Part shown: in pieces, positions 1-9,104 of the stretch | How positions within the stretch are numbered: position 1 is the stretch's first letter | How the letters are laid out: every line of letters starts with the position of its first letter | Origin: Candidatus Mnemosynella biddleae | GTDB lineage: Archaea > Halobacteriota > Archaeoglobi > Mnemosynellales > Mnemosynellaceae | Direction: 5' to 3' | DNA: 64,000 bases | Assembly (NCBI GenBank): GCA_002011165.2 | Contig: MTMI02000010.1 | Coordinates: 124,001-188,000 of the forward strand | Notes under the pieces: generated by a model | The model's input: only the letters and a program-made list of their open reading frames with translations | Database searches by the model: none | What the model was told of the DNA's origin: nothing | Translations under genes and position numbers: made by a program

Positions 1-124
1 TGGCTATGACCGTAAGAGATGCAAAAACCCCTATTAAAATCTCCGGTCCATACTCTTTCGCTACATATGAACATAGAGCTACAGACCCGAGGACTAGAAT
101 TATCCATGCCACAACCTCAATCAT
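1..124 (-). CDS. VUT-family (YhhQ-like) queuosine/archaeosine precursor transporter, N-terminal part
   Basis: The reading frame is open on the minus strand from ATG at 124 to the window edge, giving 41 residues beginning MIEVVAWIILVLGSVALCSY. A hydrophobic helix (residues about 4-20) is followed by AKEYGPEILIGVFASLTVIA, which resembles the start of archaeal VUT-family transporters (DUF165). A Shine-Dalgarno sequence GAGGTGA lies four bases upstream of the ATG. The gene continues beyond the window, so the assignment rests on a short N-terminus. It is divergent from the F420 enzyme gene that follows. Confidence 0.55.
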   Translation of the reverse strand, partial: MIEVVAWIILVLGSVALCSYVAKEYGPEILIGVFASLTVIA

Positions 125-270
125 CCAATCACCTCACAGAGGGCAAATGAGCATTATCATTCGTTACAAAATCTCTCCTCGCAGTTTTTGAGAGACTATT
201 GCGGAGTTAAGTAGATATAATATTAAAAAGTTGTCGTTAAATGAGTAATTCAGAAGATGAGGTGATAGAA

Positions 271-1341
271 ATGGAGAAATATGGAGCCTTCGTTCAGCTT
301 AAGAAGGAGGTTATAGATACAGGAATTTGCTGTAAAGATGGAGCTTGTGCAGCTTTCTGTCCAACTGGAGCAATAATTTTCGAGAATGGAAAACCAACAC
401 TCAGAAAGCCTTCAGGAAAGGGCGTTGAGGGAAGATGCATCCAGTGTGGTCTATGCTACAATGTCTGTCCAAGGACAGAAGCATATGTAGAGGAGGTCAA
501 GGAGAAATATAACGGGGATCTCATTGGAAGTTATCTCGGGATTCATGTATGTGAAGCGGTGGATGAAGAGATAAAGAAGAGAGCTCAAGATGGTGGAGTT
601 GTAACCGCACTCCTGAAATATGCAATGGATAAGAACCTAATTCATGGAGCGATAGTCGCAAAAAGAGATAAACAGTGGAGATCTTATCCACTTCTTGCAA
701 CCAGCGTTGAAGAGATTCTCGATGCTGCGGGTACCAAATACACGATCTCATCGAATTACCTCGCGCTCACGCCGTTCAAAGAGGTTTTGAAGAGGTTTGA
801 AGAGAGAGAGATTCCCGAGAGCTGGATAAAGCTTGCATTCGTCGGAACTCCCTGTCAGATGCTTCCACTGAGAAAATCGGAAGTTATAGTAGATGGTGCA
901 AAAATAAGACCGGCCAATTTAATTGATTTTACAATAGGACTCTTTTGCATGGAGAATTTCGATTATGAAAGAATTATAGAAGAGAAGGTTGTAAAAGAAC
1001 TCGGAATTTCTCTGGAGAAAATAAAGAAATTCGACATAAAGGAGGGTAATTTCAAGATTTTCGCCAACGGAGATATCACCGAAATTCCGCTGAGCGAGCT
1101 CAATGAGTACGTTGCAAAGGGTTGTAAGGTTTGCTCGGATTTCGCAAGTAACTTCTCAGATATCTCAGTGGGAAGCGTGGGATCGTCGCCCGGGAAATCC
1201 ACAGTGATCATTAGAACGGAGAAAGGTATGAAAATCTATCTTGGAGCTCTGAAAGAAGGATACATAAGAGAAGTTCCCGAAACGCCAAAAGTTAAGGCGA
1301 TAAAGAGACTTACAAAGGTGAAAAGTAAAAGACATGACTAA
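271..1341 (+). CDS. coenzyme F420 hydrogenase/dehydrogenase beta-subunit family protein (FrhB/FpoF-like)
   Basis: This is an iron-sulfur flavoprotein of the FrhB family, which passes electrons between reduced F420 and a partner protein. The N-terminus carries two cysteine clusters typical of 4Fe-4S sites: CCKDGACAAFCPTGA and GRCIQCGLCYNVCPR. The family body follows (DGGVVTALLKYAM, then FVGTPCQMLPLRK and a late KGCKVCSDFASNFSDISVGSVG segment). An ATG at 241 is also in frame, but GATGAGGTGAT sits five bases before the ATG at 271, so 271 is the better start. No hydrogenase or dehydrogenase partner gene is adjacent, so the electron partner is unknown. Confidence 0.8.
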   Translation: MEKYGAFVQLKKEVIDTGICCKDGACAAFCPTGAIIFENGKPTLRKPSGKGVEGRCIQCGLCYNVCPRTEAYVEEVKEKYNGDLIGSYLGIHVCEAVDEEIKKRAQDGGVVTALLKYAMDKNLIHGAIVAKRDKQWRSYPLLATSVEEILDAAGTKYTISSNYLALTPFKEVLKRFEEREIPESWIKLAFVGTPCQMLPLRKSEVIVDGAKIRPANLIDFTIGLFCMENFDYERIIEEKVVKELGISLEKIKKFDIKEGNFKIFANGDITEIPLSELNEYVAKGCKVCSDFASNFSDISVGSVGSSPGKSTVIIRTEKGMKIYLGALKEGYIREVPETPKVKAIKRLTKVKSKRHD

Positions 1342-1742
1342 TCAAAAATGACCTCTCCGGTCTCGGATACATAAATCCGAAGAGGTTCTTTAACAATTCT
1401 TTTTTCTATTTTTCCCGGCACGGATTTCCTTATATGCTCCACAAGCTCCACGAAGCCGTATTTTACTTTTATACCCTCTTCATTGGATTTATTGAAAATA
1501 AGTGGAGGAATATCCATTATATCTGTTCCCTCTTTAATTTCTATTTCAACCTTCGAATTTATTTTCTTCCATTCTTCTATCGTTTTCAGAGCTCTTTCTA
1601 TATTCCTTCTGGCTCTTTTCTCTATAACACAAATATTCGCCCTTGTCGTATTCAAAATTTCTGCGATCTCTTTTTGAGAGAGGCCTCTTGCTCTAAGCCT
1701 GAGAACCCTTATTTGCTCATCTGTCAGAAATGGTCGCACCAT
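1338..1742 (-). CDS. Tfx-family DNA-binding transcriptional regulator
   Basis: The protein has about 134 residues. The N-terminus has a LuxR/sigma4-like helix-turn-helix, FLTDEQIRVLRLRARGLSQ followed by KEIAEILNTTRANICVIEKRA, which matches archaeal Tfx regulators first described near molybdenum formylmethanofuran dehydrogenase genes. The remaining 70 residues form the Tfx C-terminal region (SNEEGIKVKYGFVELVEH). It is convergent with the F420 gene and the two overlap by four bases. The TATA-like TTTATTATC (complement of about 1766-1776) lies roughly 25 bases upstream of GTG 1745/ATG 1742, so the mRNA is probably leaderless. The target is unknown. Confidence 0.82.
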   Translation of the reverse strand: MVRPFLTDEQIRVLRLRARGLSQKEIAEILNTTRANICVIEKRARRNIERALKTIEEWKKINSKVEIEIKEGTDIMDIPPLIFNKSNEEGIKVKYGFVELVEHIRKSVPGKIEKRIVKEPLRIYVSETGEVIFD

Positions 1743-2163
1743 CACTTTTTATTTTTCGCTAGGAGATAATAAATAATTCTTGGTGGGGGTTCTGTAAACT
1801 TATTGCTGGTATAAACGTTTGCAGGTATCTGAAATTTCGTCGAAGAACGTAAATTGTAGAAGAGCGCGGAAAAATGCCGACACAGATGCCCGTTATTAGG
1901 CAATGTTACGTTTTCTTCTCAAATGCGAGCACATAGTGCAAAACGCCCATACTCGCCACTCAATCTAAAACTTGCATCCCCACACCAACAAATTACAGTT
2001 TTTCGGCGAGGATAGTCTGGATCCAACAGGATTTGTCTCAAATGAAGTAAAAATGTGAGACTCGATAATTTTTATTTTTCATTTTCATCAACAATAAGTT
2101 AACGGAAACAATGGTGGGTGAAATTTATTAATGGGGTGGAGAAACTCTTAAAGAGGTGATCGT
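1743..2163. other. intergenic region with divergent promoters
   Basis: There are about 420 bases with no convincing gene. The left end holds the promoter of the Tfx gene. The right end holds AAATTTATTA (2121-2130), a TATA element for the phosphoribosyltransferase operon, and GAGGTGAT (2153-2160), its ribosome binding site. I found nothing recognisable in the middle (about 1800-2090). Confidence 0.6.
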
Positions 2164-2856
2164 GTGTCACTTCCAGAAAGATTTAAATGCACAGTTACGA
2201 CCTGGGATTTTATATATTCCCTTTGCAGAGATGTCTCAAAAAAGATAAAATCCTCAGGCTATCAGCCAGACGTCATCGTAGCCCTCGCCCGTGGAGGATG
2301 GTTTCCCGGGAGAGTTTTATGCGATTTTCTGAATCTTGATGATCTCACAAGCCTGAAGGTCGAGCACTACGTTGGAACAGCTGCTGCAACAGGGAGACCC
2401 GAAATAAAGTATCCTCTCCACGATGAGGCAATTAGAGATAAGAGAATTCTCATTGTAGATGATATTGCAGACACCGGAAAGAGCCTGAGATTCGCAAGAG
2501 AACATGTTCTAAAGAGTGGACCAAAAGAGGTGAAGACTGCATCCCTTCAAGTTCTGAGTACTTCAGAGTTCACACCTGATTACTATGCCCAGAAACTGAA
2601 AGAGTGGACGTGGGTGATTTATCCGTGGAACTTCCTTGAGGACATGTGTGACATAATTTCGAGGATGATGAAGAGAGAGGAGAGAATTTGGACAATTGAG
2701 GACATCTATGAGGGTTTGAAGGAGAACTACCAAATCGAGCCAATAGCACTGGAGATTGCTCAACCTGGCAGACTGCCAGAAGTCATGGATGAGCTCGTAT
2801 GGAGAGGAATTGTTGAAAAGGAGGGGAAGGGATGGAAGATCAGAAAGCAAAAATAG
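2164..2856 (+). CDS. phosphoribosyltransferase (HGPRT-like) with C-terminal winged-helix-like extension
   Basis: This type I phosphoribosyltransferase probably salvages a purine or xanthine base with PRPP. The signature PRPP loop is RILIVDDIADTGKSL, preceded by DVIVALARGGWFPGRVL as expected for this fold. About 65 residues after the catalytic domain (from residue 160) look like a small helical or winged domain ending in LVWRGIVEKEGKGWKI. The start is GTG, three bases after the Shine-Dalgarno GAGGTGAT. The next gene overlaps its end by 25 bases, so it is co-translated with MTA phosphorylase. That pairing fits a salvage operon, although the exact base is not provable. Confidence 0.8.
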   Translation: MSLPERFKCTVTTWDFIYSLCRDVSKKIKSSGYQPDVIVALARGGWFPGRVLCDFLNLDDLTSLKVEHYVGTAAATGRPEIKYPLHDEAIRDKRILIVDDIADTGKSLRFAREHVLKSGPKEVKTASLQVLSTSEFTPDYYAQKLKEWTWVIYPWNFLEDMCDIISRMMKREERIWTIEDIYEGLKENYQIEPIALEIAQPGRLPEVMDELVWRGIVEKEGKGWKIRKQK

Positions 2857-3683
2857 GAATAATTGGTGGTACTGGAATTTATGATCCTCAAATGATTGAG
2901 AACGTAAGGGAGGTTGAAATAAAGACGCCTTTTGGTGATCCGTCGGATAAGATTATCTTGGGAGAGATGAAGGGAATTCCAGTTGCTTTTCTTCCGAGGC
3001 ACGGAAGAGGTCACAGATATTCACCCACGAAAGTCAATTACAGAGCAAATATTTATGCGATGAAATATTTGGGAGTTGAGGCTATAATTTCAGTTGCTGC
3101 AGTTGGAAGCCTGAAGGAAGAGATAAAACCTCTCGATATAGTTATTCCAGATCAAATTTATGACAGAACGAAGCACAGAGTGGATACATTCTTTGAGGAC
3201 ATAGTAGTTCACATCGGATTTGCTGATCCATTTTGCAAAAAGCTGGGCGAGCAGATAGCGAGAATAGGGAGTGAGGAGTTCGAGATTAAAAAGGGAGGAA
3301 CTTATGTTTGCATAGAGGGGCCGCAATTTTCTACCAGAGCGGAGTCGAGAGTTTACAGATCTCTTGGATTTGATATTATAGGAATGACTGCTCTTCCTGA
3401 AGCAAAACTTGCGAGAGAGGCGGAGATCTGTTACGCAACGATTGCAACCGTCACTGATTACGATGTATGGCACGAAGAAGAGGTCAGCGCAGAGATGGTG
3501 ATTGAAAATGCAAAGAAAAATGAAGAGAACGTGAAAAGATTGCTTGGAAAAGTGATACCGAGGATTGAAATTGAAGATTGTGATTGCAGGCATGCTTTAG
3601 AGGGCGCTCTTACCACCTCAAAAGATTTGATAAATGAGGAAGTGAAAAGAAAATTGGGAATTCTGATAGAGAAGTATGTTTAG
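2832..3683 (+). CDS. mtnP: S-methyl-5'-thioadenosine (or purine nucleoside) phosphorylase
   Basis: A PNP/MTAP family-2 enzyme that releases adenine and methylthioribose-1-phosphate from methylthioadenosine. Visible family motifs include IGIIGGTGIYD at the N-terminus, KTPFGDPSDKI, LPRHGRGHRYSPTKVNYRAN, GVEAIISVAAVGSL and GPQFSTRAESRVYRSLG, followed by MTALPEAKLAREAEICYATI and TDYDVWH. The length of 283 residues is normal. It starts inside the end of the phosphoribosyltransferase gene, and its own end overlaps the next ORF by eight bases. Archaeal members can also act on inosine or guanosine, so substrate choice is not settled by sequence. Confidence 0.88.
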   Translation: MEDQKAKIGIIGGTGIYDPQMIENVREVEIKTPFGDPSDKIILGEMKGIPVAFLPRHGRGHRYSPTKVNYRANIYAMKYLGVEAIISVAAVGSLKEEIKPLDIVIPDQIYDRTKHRVDTFFEDIVVHIGFADPFCKKLGEQIARIGSEEFEIKKGGTYVCIEGPQFSTRAESRVYRSLGFDIIGMTALPEAKLAREAEICYATIATVTDYDVWHEEEVSAEMVIENAKKNEENVKRLLGKVIPRIEIEDCDCRHALEGALTTSKDLINEEVKRKLGILIEKYV

Positions 3684-4164
3684 CGTAAATGAAGAAATGG
3701 TGGATAAAGAAAGTGAAATTTTCTCGATTCTCATAGCCTCGAAAGATATTTCCCTCCTCTGCACTCCAGGAAAGATAGAAATATCGATTGAGCAGGGAGT
3801 GGAGAAAGAGATGATTGAACATGTTCTCATGAGCATCGCTTCAGTGGATTCCTCACTCTCGATGGAACTGGATATATATTGCAACTATGAGGAAATTGAG
3901 AGGTATGCCGGAAAAGGCTATAAAATAATGGTTTACAGGAGAATAGACGATAAATACAGGGTGAGCTTCAGCATACCATTCTCAAGAGATGAGCCTCTGC
4001 TGAATCTCGCTGAGGACATCTTCAGGATGAAAGAACAGGGAGGATTCAAAAGGACGATACTGTGGGAAGGAGATATGAAAAAAATAAAGAGACTACATGA
4101 AGTTCTCTCAAAAAAAGGCCACTGGGAGATAAAAGAGATACACTACAGGGAGGATCTCAAATAA
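3676..4164 (+). CDS. conserved hypothetical protein
   Basis: A soluble protein of 162 residues with no family I recognise. It alternates beta-rich stretches (ISLLCTPGKIEISIEQGVEK, YKIMVYRRIDDKYRVSFSIPF) with acidic helices. It overlaps the phosphorylase by eight bases, and its stop codon TAATG overlaps the ATG of the next gene, so it is certainly translated as part of this operon. Confidence 0.7.
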   Translation: MFSVNEEMVDKESEIFSILIASKDISLLCTPGKIEISIEQGVEKEMIEHVLMSIASVDSSLSMELDIYCNYEEIERYAGKGYKIMVYRRIDDKYRVSFSIPFSRDEPLLNLAEDIFRMKEQGGFKRTILWEGDMKKIKRLHEVLSKKGHWEIKEIHYREDLK

Positions 4165-4787
4165 TGGAAAAGATGGGCATTGGCAAAGAAGAGGAGATAA
4201 CTCTGGAATACATGAAAAACTCCATAAGAATAATTTCCAACTACGTCTCGAACATCATAGAGGATCTGGATGAGGAGAGGGTGAGAGAGGTCATAAAAAG
4301 AATACTCAAAGCCAATAGAATTTTTGTCATGGGTGCAGGAAGATCTGGCTTGGTTATGAGAGCATTTGCAATGAGGCTCATGCATCTGGGATTTACAACT
4401 TATGTCGTTGGAGAGATTGTCACACCTGCTGTTAGAGAGGGAGATCTCGTAATAGTGGCATCTGGTTCTGGAGAGACACTTTCAGTTGTGAATCTGGCGA
4501 AGATTGCTAAAGACATCGGTGCTCAACTCGTTCTCTTCACTTCAAATCCTGAATCCACGATGGCAAAGATTGCAGATGTGGTCGTCGCAATAAAAGGAAG
4601 AATTAGCCATGAAGTTATGGACTACATGGAAAGACAGCTCAGAGGGGATTACAAATCCTTGACACCTCTTGGAACGGTTTTCGAAATTCTCACACTCATT
4701 GTGCTTGACGGCATGGTGGCTGAGTTGATACATCTCACTCACCAAACTGAGGAGCATATGAAATCAAGACACGCAGTATTGGAGTGA
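4164..4787 (+). CDS. hxlB: 6-phospho-3-hexuloisomerase (SIS domain)
   Basis: This enzyme converts 3-hexulose-6-phosphate to fructose-6-phosphate and, in archaea, serves the reverse ribulose-monophosphate route that makes ribulose-5-phosphate. The SIS-domain sugar-phosphate motif is clear: ANRIFVMGAGRSGLVMRAFA, then MRLMHLGF and ASGSGETLSVVNLAKIA. The 207 residues match the family. Its position beside phosphoribosyltransferase and MTA phosphorylase genes suggests coupling of pentose-phosphate supply to salvage. No hexulose-6-phosphate synthase gene is in this window. Confidence 0.85.
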   Translation: MEKMGIGKEEEITLEYMKNSIRIISNYVSNIIEDLDEERVREVIKRILKANRIFVMGAGRSGLVMRAFAMRLMHLGFTTYVVGEIVTPAVREGDLVIVASGSGETLSVVNLAKIAKDIGAQLVLFTSNPESTMAKIADVVVAIKGRISHEVMDYMERQLRGDYKSLTPLGTVFEILTLIVLDGMVAELIHLTHQTEEHMKSRHAVLE

Positions 4788-4792
4788 TAGAG

Positions 4793-5896
4793 ATGAGGTT
4801 TTCTTCGCTTATTGAGAGAATTGATATCTCAGGGATACGAAAAATGTTCGAATCTGCTTCAAGTGATGCCATAAATTTGGGACTTGGAGAGCCGGATTTC
4901 GACACACCCGAGTATATAAAAAGAGCTGCTAAAGATGCAATCGAAAAGGGATTCACAAAATACACACATAATGTCGGAATTCCGGAATTGAGAGAAGCCA
5001 TAAGTGAGAAATTCAAAAAAGAGAACGGAATCGAATATTCTCCAGAAGAGATCATAATAACTTCTGGAGCTAGTGAAGGGCTTTACATAGCTCTCAGATC
5101 TCTTCTCGATCCTGAAGATGAAGTTCTGGTTCCAGATCCTGGATTCGTTTCATACTCGAACCTTACGATTATCTGCGGAGGGCGACCAGTAGGAGTTCCA
5201 CTTGAAGAAGATCTAACCCTCTCTCCCGAGAGAGTTTCAGAGTTCATCACAGAGAAAACTAAAGCAATTGTCCTGAATTCTCCCTCTAATCCTACTGGAG
5301 CGGTTCAAAGTAGGGAGAGCATAAAAGGAATTGCGGAAATAGCTGAAGATCATGACATCACAATAATCTCGGACGAAGTTTACGAATACTTCATCTATGA
5401 GGGCGAACATTGCTCTCCTGCGAGATACACCGATAATTGTATTACAGTGAATGCAACGAGCAAATCCTACGCGATGACAGGATGGAGACTCGGTTATCTT
5501 GGTGCTCCGAAAGAGTATGTGAATCAGATGATTAAAGTTCACCAATATGTCCAAGCATGTGCGTCTTCGATATCTCAGCACGCGGCATTAGCTGCAATCA
5601 CTGGACCAAAAGATTTTGTGAAGATGATGGTTGAGGAATTCAGAAGAAGAAGAGATTTTATTTATACCGCTCTTAGAGATCTCGGACTGGAAGTTGAGAA
5701 ACCAAGAGGTGCCTTCTACATTTTTCCGAAAGTGGGAGATGGAGTAGAGTTCACAAAGAAACTTATTAAACATAATATAATAACTGTCCCGGGAAGTGCT
5801 TTCGGAAAGAACGCTGATGATAGAGCAAGAATTTCCTATGCAACGAGCATGGATAACTTGAGAAGAGCGATTGAAATTATGAAAAAGATCATCTAA
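4793..5896 (+). CDS. PLP-dependent class I/II aminotransferase
   Basis: A fold-type I aminotransferase related to aspartate/alanine aminotransferases. It shows GLGEPDFDTPEYIKRAA, SGASEGLYIALRSLLDPEDEVL, the substrate-binding NSPSNPTGAV, ISDEVYEYFIYEG, the PLP lysine in NATSKSYAMTGWRLGYLGAP, and a C-terminal ARISYATS arginine. GTG 4784 is also in frame, but GGAGTGAT lies just before ATG 4793, which I take as the start. Amino donor and acceptor are not predictable. Its place at the end of this salvage operon makes the last step of methionine salvage one possibility, which is inference only. Confidence 0.85.
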   Translation: MRFSSLIERIDISGIRKMFESASSDAINLGLGEPDFDTPEYIKRAAKDAIEKGFTKYTHNVGIPELREAISEKFKKENGIEYSPEEIIITSGASEGLYIALRSLLDPEDEVLVPDPGFVSYSNLTIICGGRPVGVPLEEDLTLSPERVSEFITEKTKAIVLNSPSNPTGAVQSRESIKGIAEIAEDHDITIISDEVYEYFIYEGEHCSPARYTDNCITVNATSKSYAMTGWRLGYLGAPKEYVNQMIKVHQYVQACASSISQHAALAAITGPKDFVKMMVEEFRRRRDFIYTALRDLGLEVEKPRGAFYIFPKVGDGVEFTKKLIKHNIITVPGSAFGKNADDRARISYATSMDNLRRAIEIMKKII

Positions 5897-6450
5897 AAAA
5901 TGAAGATTGCTGCTGCCACTACGGTGGTAATCTTCTCCACTTTCGCTTCAACCGTTACATTAAATTTCTTCCCTACTTTTGTGTTAAACGCTGTTTTCAG
6001 CATGTAGGCTGCCATCTCCTCAGCGTGTCTTCCAATATCCTTTTCATCAGAAAATCCATGATACTCTGTTAAATATCCATTCAATGAGGGATCCTCCGGT
6101 ATCGCTGCCCCAATGCTTGCGCAGATTTTCCTTCCCTCTTCACCGCTGCTCATCTTTGCCATCACACAGAAGACTATCTGACCGGGGAAGAGCTCCTTTA
6201 GTCCCTCCTCTCTTTCGATAATCTCACAGCCTGGTGGAAAGATACTGCTCACGGGAACGAGGTTAAACTTCTCTATTCTCGCATCCCTCAAAGCAAGTTC
6301 AAAGCTCACGAGTTCGTCTTCATGCTTTCCGATCCCTCTCGTAAAGAAGGCTTTTCTTGGAATCAGAATTCCCTGAGAATGTAGTTCTTCATTATTTTTA
6401 ATTAATCGGCCGTTTAATGCAGTTAGAATGCCATTTGACGCCCTGTACAT
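5893..6450 (-). CDS. pdaD: pyruvoyl-dependent arginine decarboxylase
   Basis: It makes agmatine for archaeal polyamine and tRNA agmatidine synthesis. The proenzyme cleaves itself between two serines in NLVPVSSIFPPGCEI, creating the pyruvoyl group; that motif and the following GQIVFCVMAKMSSGEEGRKI and SLNGYLTEYHGF are intact. The length (185 residues) is slightly longer than the Methanocaldococcus enzyme. An in-frame TTG lies two codons upstream, but GGAGAGTGAT is well placed for ATG 6450. It converges with the aminotransferase, overlapping it by four bases. Confidence 0.9.
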   Translation of the reverse strand: MYRASNGILTALNGRLIKNNEELHSQGILIPRKAFFTRGIGKHEDELVSFELALRDARIEKFNLVPVSSIFPPGCEIIEREEGLKELFPGQIVFCVMAKMSSGEEGRKICASIGAAIPEDPSLNGYLTEYHGFSDEKDIGRHAEEMAAYMLKTAFNTKVGKKFNVTVEAKVEKITTVVAAAIFIF

Positions 6451-6555
6451 CTTCAATCACTCTCCAAGGTAAATGCAGTGTTCCGTATTTAAAACTTGCT
6501 CCTCTTCGCGAGAGTTATGAAAAAGTATTTTTCGGAGCGAGGAGAAAATTAATCT

Positions 6556-7266
6556 GTGTATGGAAGTTACGACCTTGGTGAACTCTCAATTAAAAATGAA
6601 TACTTCAGAATTGAGATAGAACGAAGAGGAGAGTGGTTCTTCTACACAAGAGAGAGTGAAAATGAGAAAAAGGAGAGAGTCCTCGGCGCTGAGAGAGGAA
6701 AAATAATTGTAACTCCGGTCGAACCTGTGAACCTTCCAAAAGAGATAACCAATTACATGGAAATAAAGCTAAAGAGTCCAATTGTAATCGGTCCTGGAGA
6801 TTCAAAAGTCGTTTATCTTAAATTCCCAGTTGAAATTGGAGTTTTCATAGCCTGGAGGAGAGCAAGTGAGGTTTTAGATATCATAGGCTTAAACAAACCT
6901 AAATATACCCTCTACGGGGAGCCCAAAAACGGTGTGATATGCAGATATTCTGAAAGTGAAGTGTACAGAAGTCTTCCTAATTCGAATCCCCTGAAAGAGA
7001 GTGTTATGAGATTGAGAATTATGAACGGAAGCGGAGAGTGGATTGAGGTCAACAACATTGTTTTCGATGTTTTTGGTATGAAGATGTATTACGATGATTT
7101 TCTTGTTTTCTGTGATGCAGAAATGAAATGCATATCGAAAAAAGTTGCAGAAACCCAATTTTATGACTCTCCTCTTAGAAAGGGTATGAAAAAAGCTCTC
7201 GAACTGTACGTTGCAAGGAGGATTATCATGCCGAAAGGCAAGTTCACAATGGAGTGGGGGCTATGA
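6556..7266 (+). CDS. DUF432 family protein
   Basis: A 236-residue archaeal protein of unknown function beginning MYGSYDLGELSIKNEYFRIE. A beta-rich body contains VNLPKEITNYMEIKLKSPIV and ends at the start of the mechanosensitive channel gene. The start is GTG at 6556. DUF432 genes are commonly found beside mscS in Archaeoglobales-type genomes, and here the two genes overlap by four bases, which suggests a role with the channel. That functional link is inference. Confidence 0.72.
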   Translation: MYGSYDLGELSIKNEYFRIEIERRGEWFFYTRESENEKKERVLGAERGKIIVTPVEPVNLPKEITNYMEIKLKSPIVIGPGDSKVVYLKFPVEIGVFIAWRRASEVLDIIGLNKPKYTLYGEPKNGVICRYSESEVYRSLPNSNPLKESVMRLRIMNGSGEWIEVNNIVFDVFGMKMYYDDFLVFCDAEMKCISKKVAETQFYDSPLRKGMKKALELYVARRIIMPKGKFTMEWGL

Positions 7267-8075
7267 TAGATCTTCTGAACATAAATATCTATGGAGATGT
7301 AACACTTTACAACTTTCTTTTCGCAGTTCTGGTGACTTTCATAGCTGTCCTACTTGCGAGAATCATTACGAGAAATTTAAGAAGAGTTCTAACAGATAAA
7401 CTTAAAAAAGACCAGCTGGAGCTTCTACTGAAGTCCATCTACTTTGGAATTTTACTCATAGCCTTCCTCAGCATTTCACCTCTTTTGGGAATAAATCTTT
7501 CCGGTCTTCTCGTTGCCGGAGGAATTCTCGGTATTATCATAGGATTTGCCAGCCAGAGCGTTGTTTCAAATCTCGTCTCAGGAATTTTTCTCTTAGCTGA
7601 AAAACCGGTGAAAATAGGAGATCAAATCGAGGTTGAAGGGGTCAGAGGAATTGTTGAAGATGTGAACATTCTCTCTACCATCATAAGAACTTATGATGGT
7701 CTTTATGTTAGAGTTCCCAATGATAAGCTCTTCGCCTCTAACATCGTGAATTTTAGTGCAAACGTTGCAAGGAGGTTCGAATATGTTGTCGGAATAAGTT
7801 ACCGCTCGGATATAAATAAAGCAATAGAACTGATTAAAAAGGTTATAGAAGATCATCCGTTCGTTTTAAAAAATCCTGAACCACTTATTTTTGTGGATGA
7901 ACTCGGTGAGAGTAGTGTGAACGTGAGCATCAGAGCCTGGACTCCCACATCGGAATGGTTCAATGTGAGAATAGAGCTTCTCCAGAAGATAAAGGAGAGT
8001 TTCGATGAAAATGGAATAGAGATTCCGTTCCCACAACGGGTTATTTGGTTTGGAGAAGATGAAAAAGAGAGCTGA
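7263..8075 (+). CDS. mscS: MscS-type small-conductance mechanosensitive channel
   Basis: Membrane channel that opens on osmotic downshift. Two N-terminal hydrophobic helices (LYNFLFAVLVTFIAVLLA and LKSIYFGILLIAFLSI) precede the pore-lining third helix, LLVAGGILGIIIGFASQS. The conserved beta domain follows: LLAEKPVKIGDQIEVEGVRG, then the channel motif IRTYDGLYVRVPNDKLF and a cytoplasmic cage. The in-frame GTG at 7254 is less likely than ATG 7263, which has GGAGTG upstream. It is coupled to DUF432. Confidence 0.9.
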   Translation: MIDLLNINIYGDVTLYNFLFAVLVTFIAVLLARIITRNLRRVLTDKLKKDQLELLLKSIYFGILLIAFLSISPLLGINLSGLLVAGGILGIIIGFASQSVVSNLVSGIFLLAEKPVKIGDQIEVEGVRGIVEDVNILSTIIRTYDGLYVRVPNDKLFASNIVNFSANVARRFEYVVGISYRSDINKAIELIKKVIEDHPFVLKNPEPLIFVDELGESSVNVSIRAWTPTSEWFNVRIELLQKIKESFDENGIEIPFPQRVIWFGEDEKES

Positions 8076-8096
8076 AAATGATTTCGGTGAGTGATT

Positions 8097-9104
8097 TCAA
8101 GAGTCAAAACCCACCACGTGATTTATTGCCTGTTCACAGATACCCCTTCCGTATTCACCGATCCTCTTCACACTCTCCGAAACGTTGCTCAAAGCTATCG
8201 CATATGAAGGTGGATACCCAAGAGCACGGAACTGAATCTCCTGATAGAGTTCAAAAAGGTCTTCTAGCCTTTCTATTGTCTCGTTTGCTCTTTTGAGATC
8301 TCCAGACAAAAAAGACTCAACCGAATTTCTCAGAATCTCGAGAGAGAGTTCAGATGCCTGAGAGATCTTCCTCAAATCATCTTCTCTCAACTCCTCTCCT
8401 ATAAGAGCTATTACGTTTTTCGCTATTCTTGCCACGTGGTCTGCAGCCCTTTCTATCAACCTTCCAGCCAGGGAGTAATGCGAGGAACTCATCTGATCGA
8501 TTTTCAATTTTTCAGCAATTGCAGGATTTTCTGAAATTATGTTATGCTGTCTCACAAGGAGCCAATAGAGTCTGTCAACTTCGTCGTCTCTTGAGATAAC
8601 ATCTTCAGCAAGCCTTCTATCTCTGCTCATCAGACTTCTTATTGCATCTTCAGCCATATTCTTGGAGAGGATGAACATCCTCTTGATGATGTTATCAAGA
8701 GGCATTTCCACAGGATTCAGAAGATTTTTCATCACTATATGATTCTCGCCTTCTTCGAGAATCTCCTGACCAATTGCCTTAAGCGTGAAAGTTCTCACTG
8801 CTTCACGCATCTCCGCATCTATCTTTCTCTCCGCTGTGACCCTTATGGAGTAAACTCCACTCATGTAAGTTGCGACAAGACACCTGAAGAGGAGATCTCT
8901 ATTCATCTCTTCGTTTATCTTGATTTCCTTAACCTCTGACTTCCGGGTTTCATGATCTCTTGGTATGATCACAAGGGAGCCGTCTTTCTGAGGCATTAGA
9001 AAAACCGGATCATTTTTCTTCAAGCCATTTTTCTCGATCCAGCTTTTTGGAAGTGTGATCATATAACTCGATCCACCGGTAATCTGAAGCCTTCTCGATT
9101 CCAT
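8097..9104 (-). CDS. AbrB-PhoU phosphate uptake regulator
   Basis: It has 335 residues. An N-terminal SpoVT/AbrB DNA-binding domain (residues about 1-50, RRLQITGGSSYMITLPKSWI) is fused to two PhoU-like helical repeats with the conserved LIERAADHVARIAKNVIALI and late SVKRIGEYGRGICEQ. Such archaeal proteins are thought to sense phosphate status and regulate pst genes directly. It is divergent from pstS across a very AT-rich gap, and a TATA element sits about 25 bases before ATG 9104, so the mRNA is probably leaderless. It is the likely local repressor of the pst operon (inference). Confidence 0.88.
   Translation of the reverse strand: MESRRLQITGGSSYMITLPKSWIEKNGLKKNDPVFLMPQKDGSLVIIPRDHETRKSEVKEIKINEEMNRDLLFRCLVATYMSGVYSIRVTAERKIDAEMREAVRTFTLKAIGQEILEEGENHIVMKNLLNPVEMPLDNIIKRMFILSKNMAEDAIRSLMSRDRRLAEDVISRDDEVDRLYWLLVRQHNIISENPAIAEKLKIDQMSSSHYSLAGRLIERAADHVARIAKNVIALIGEELREDDLRKISQASELSLEILRNSVESFLSGDLKRANETIERLEDLFELYQEIQFRALGYPPSYAIALSNVSESVKRIGEYGRGICEQAINHVVGFDS

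Noticed and set aside
6-191. 61-codon ORF at the left edge, plus strand
   Set aside because: It is the shadow of a membrane-protein start on the minus strand that has a good ribosome binding site and a hydrophobic helix.
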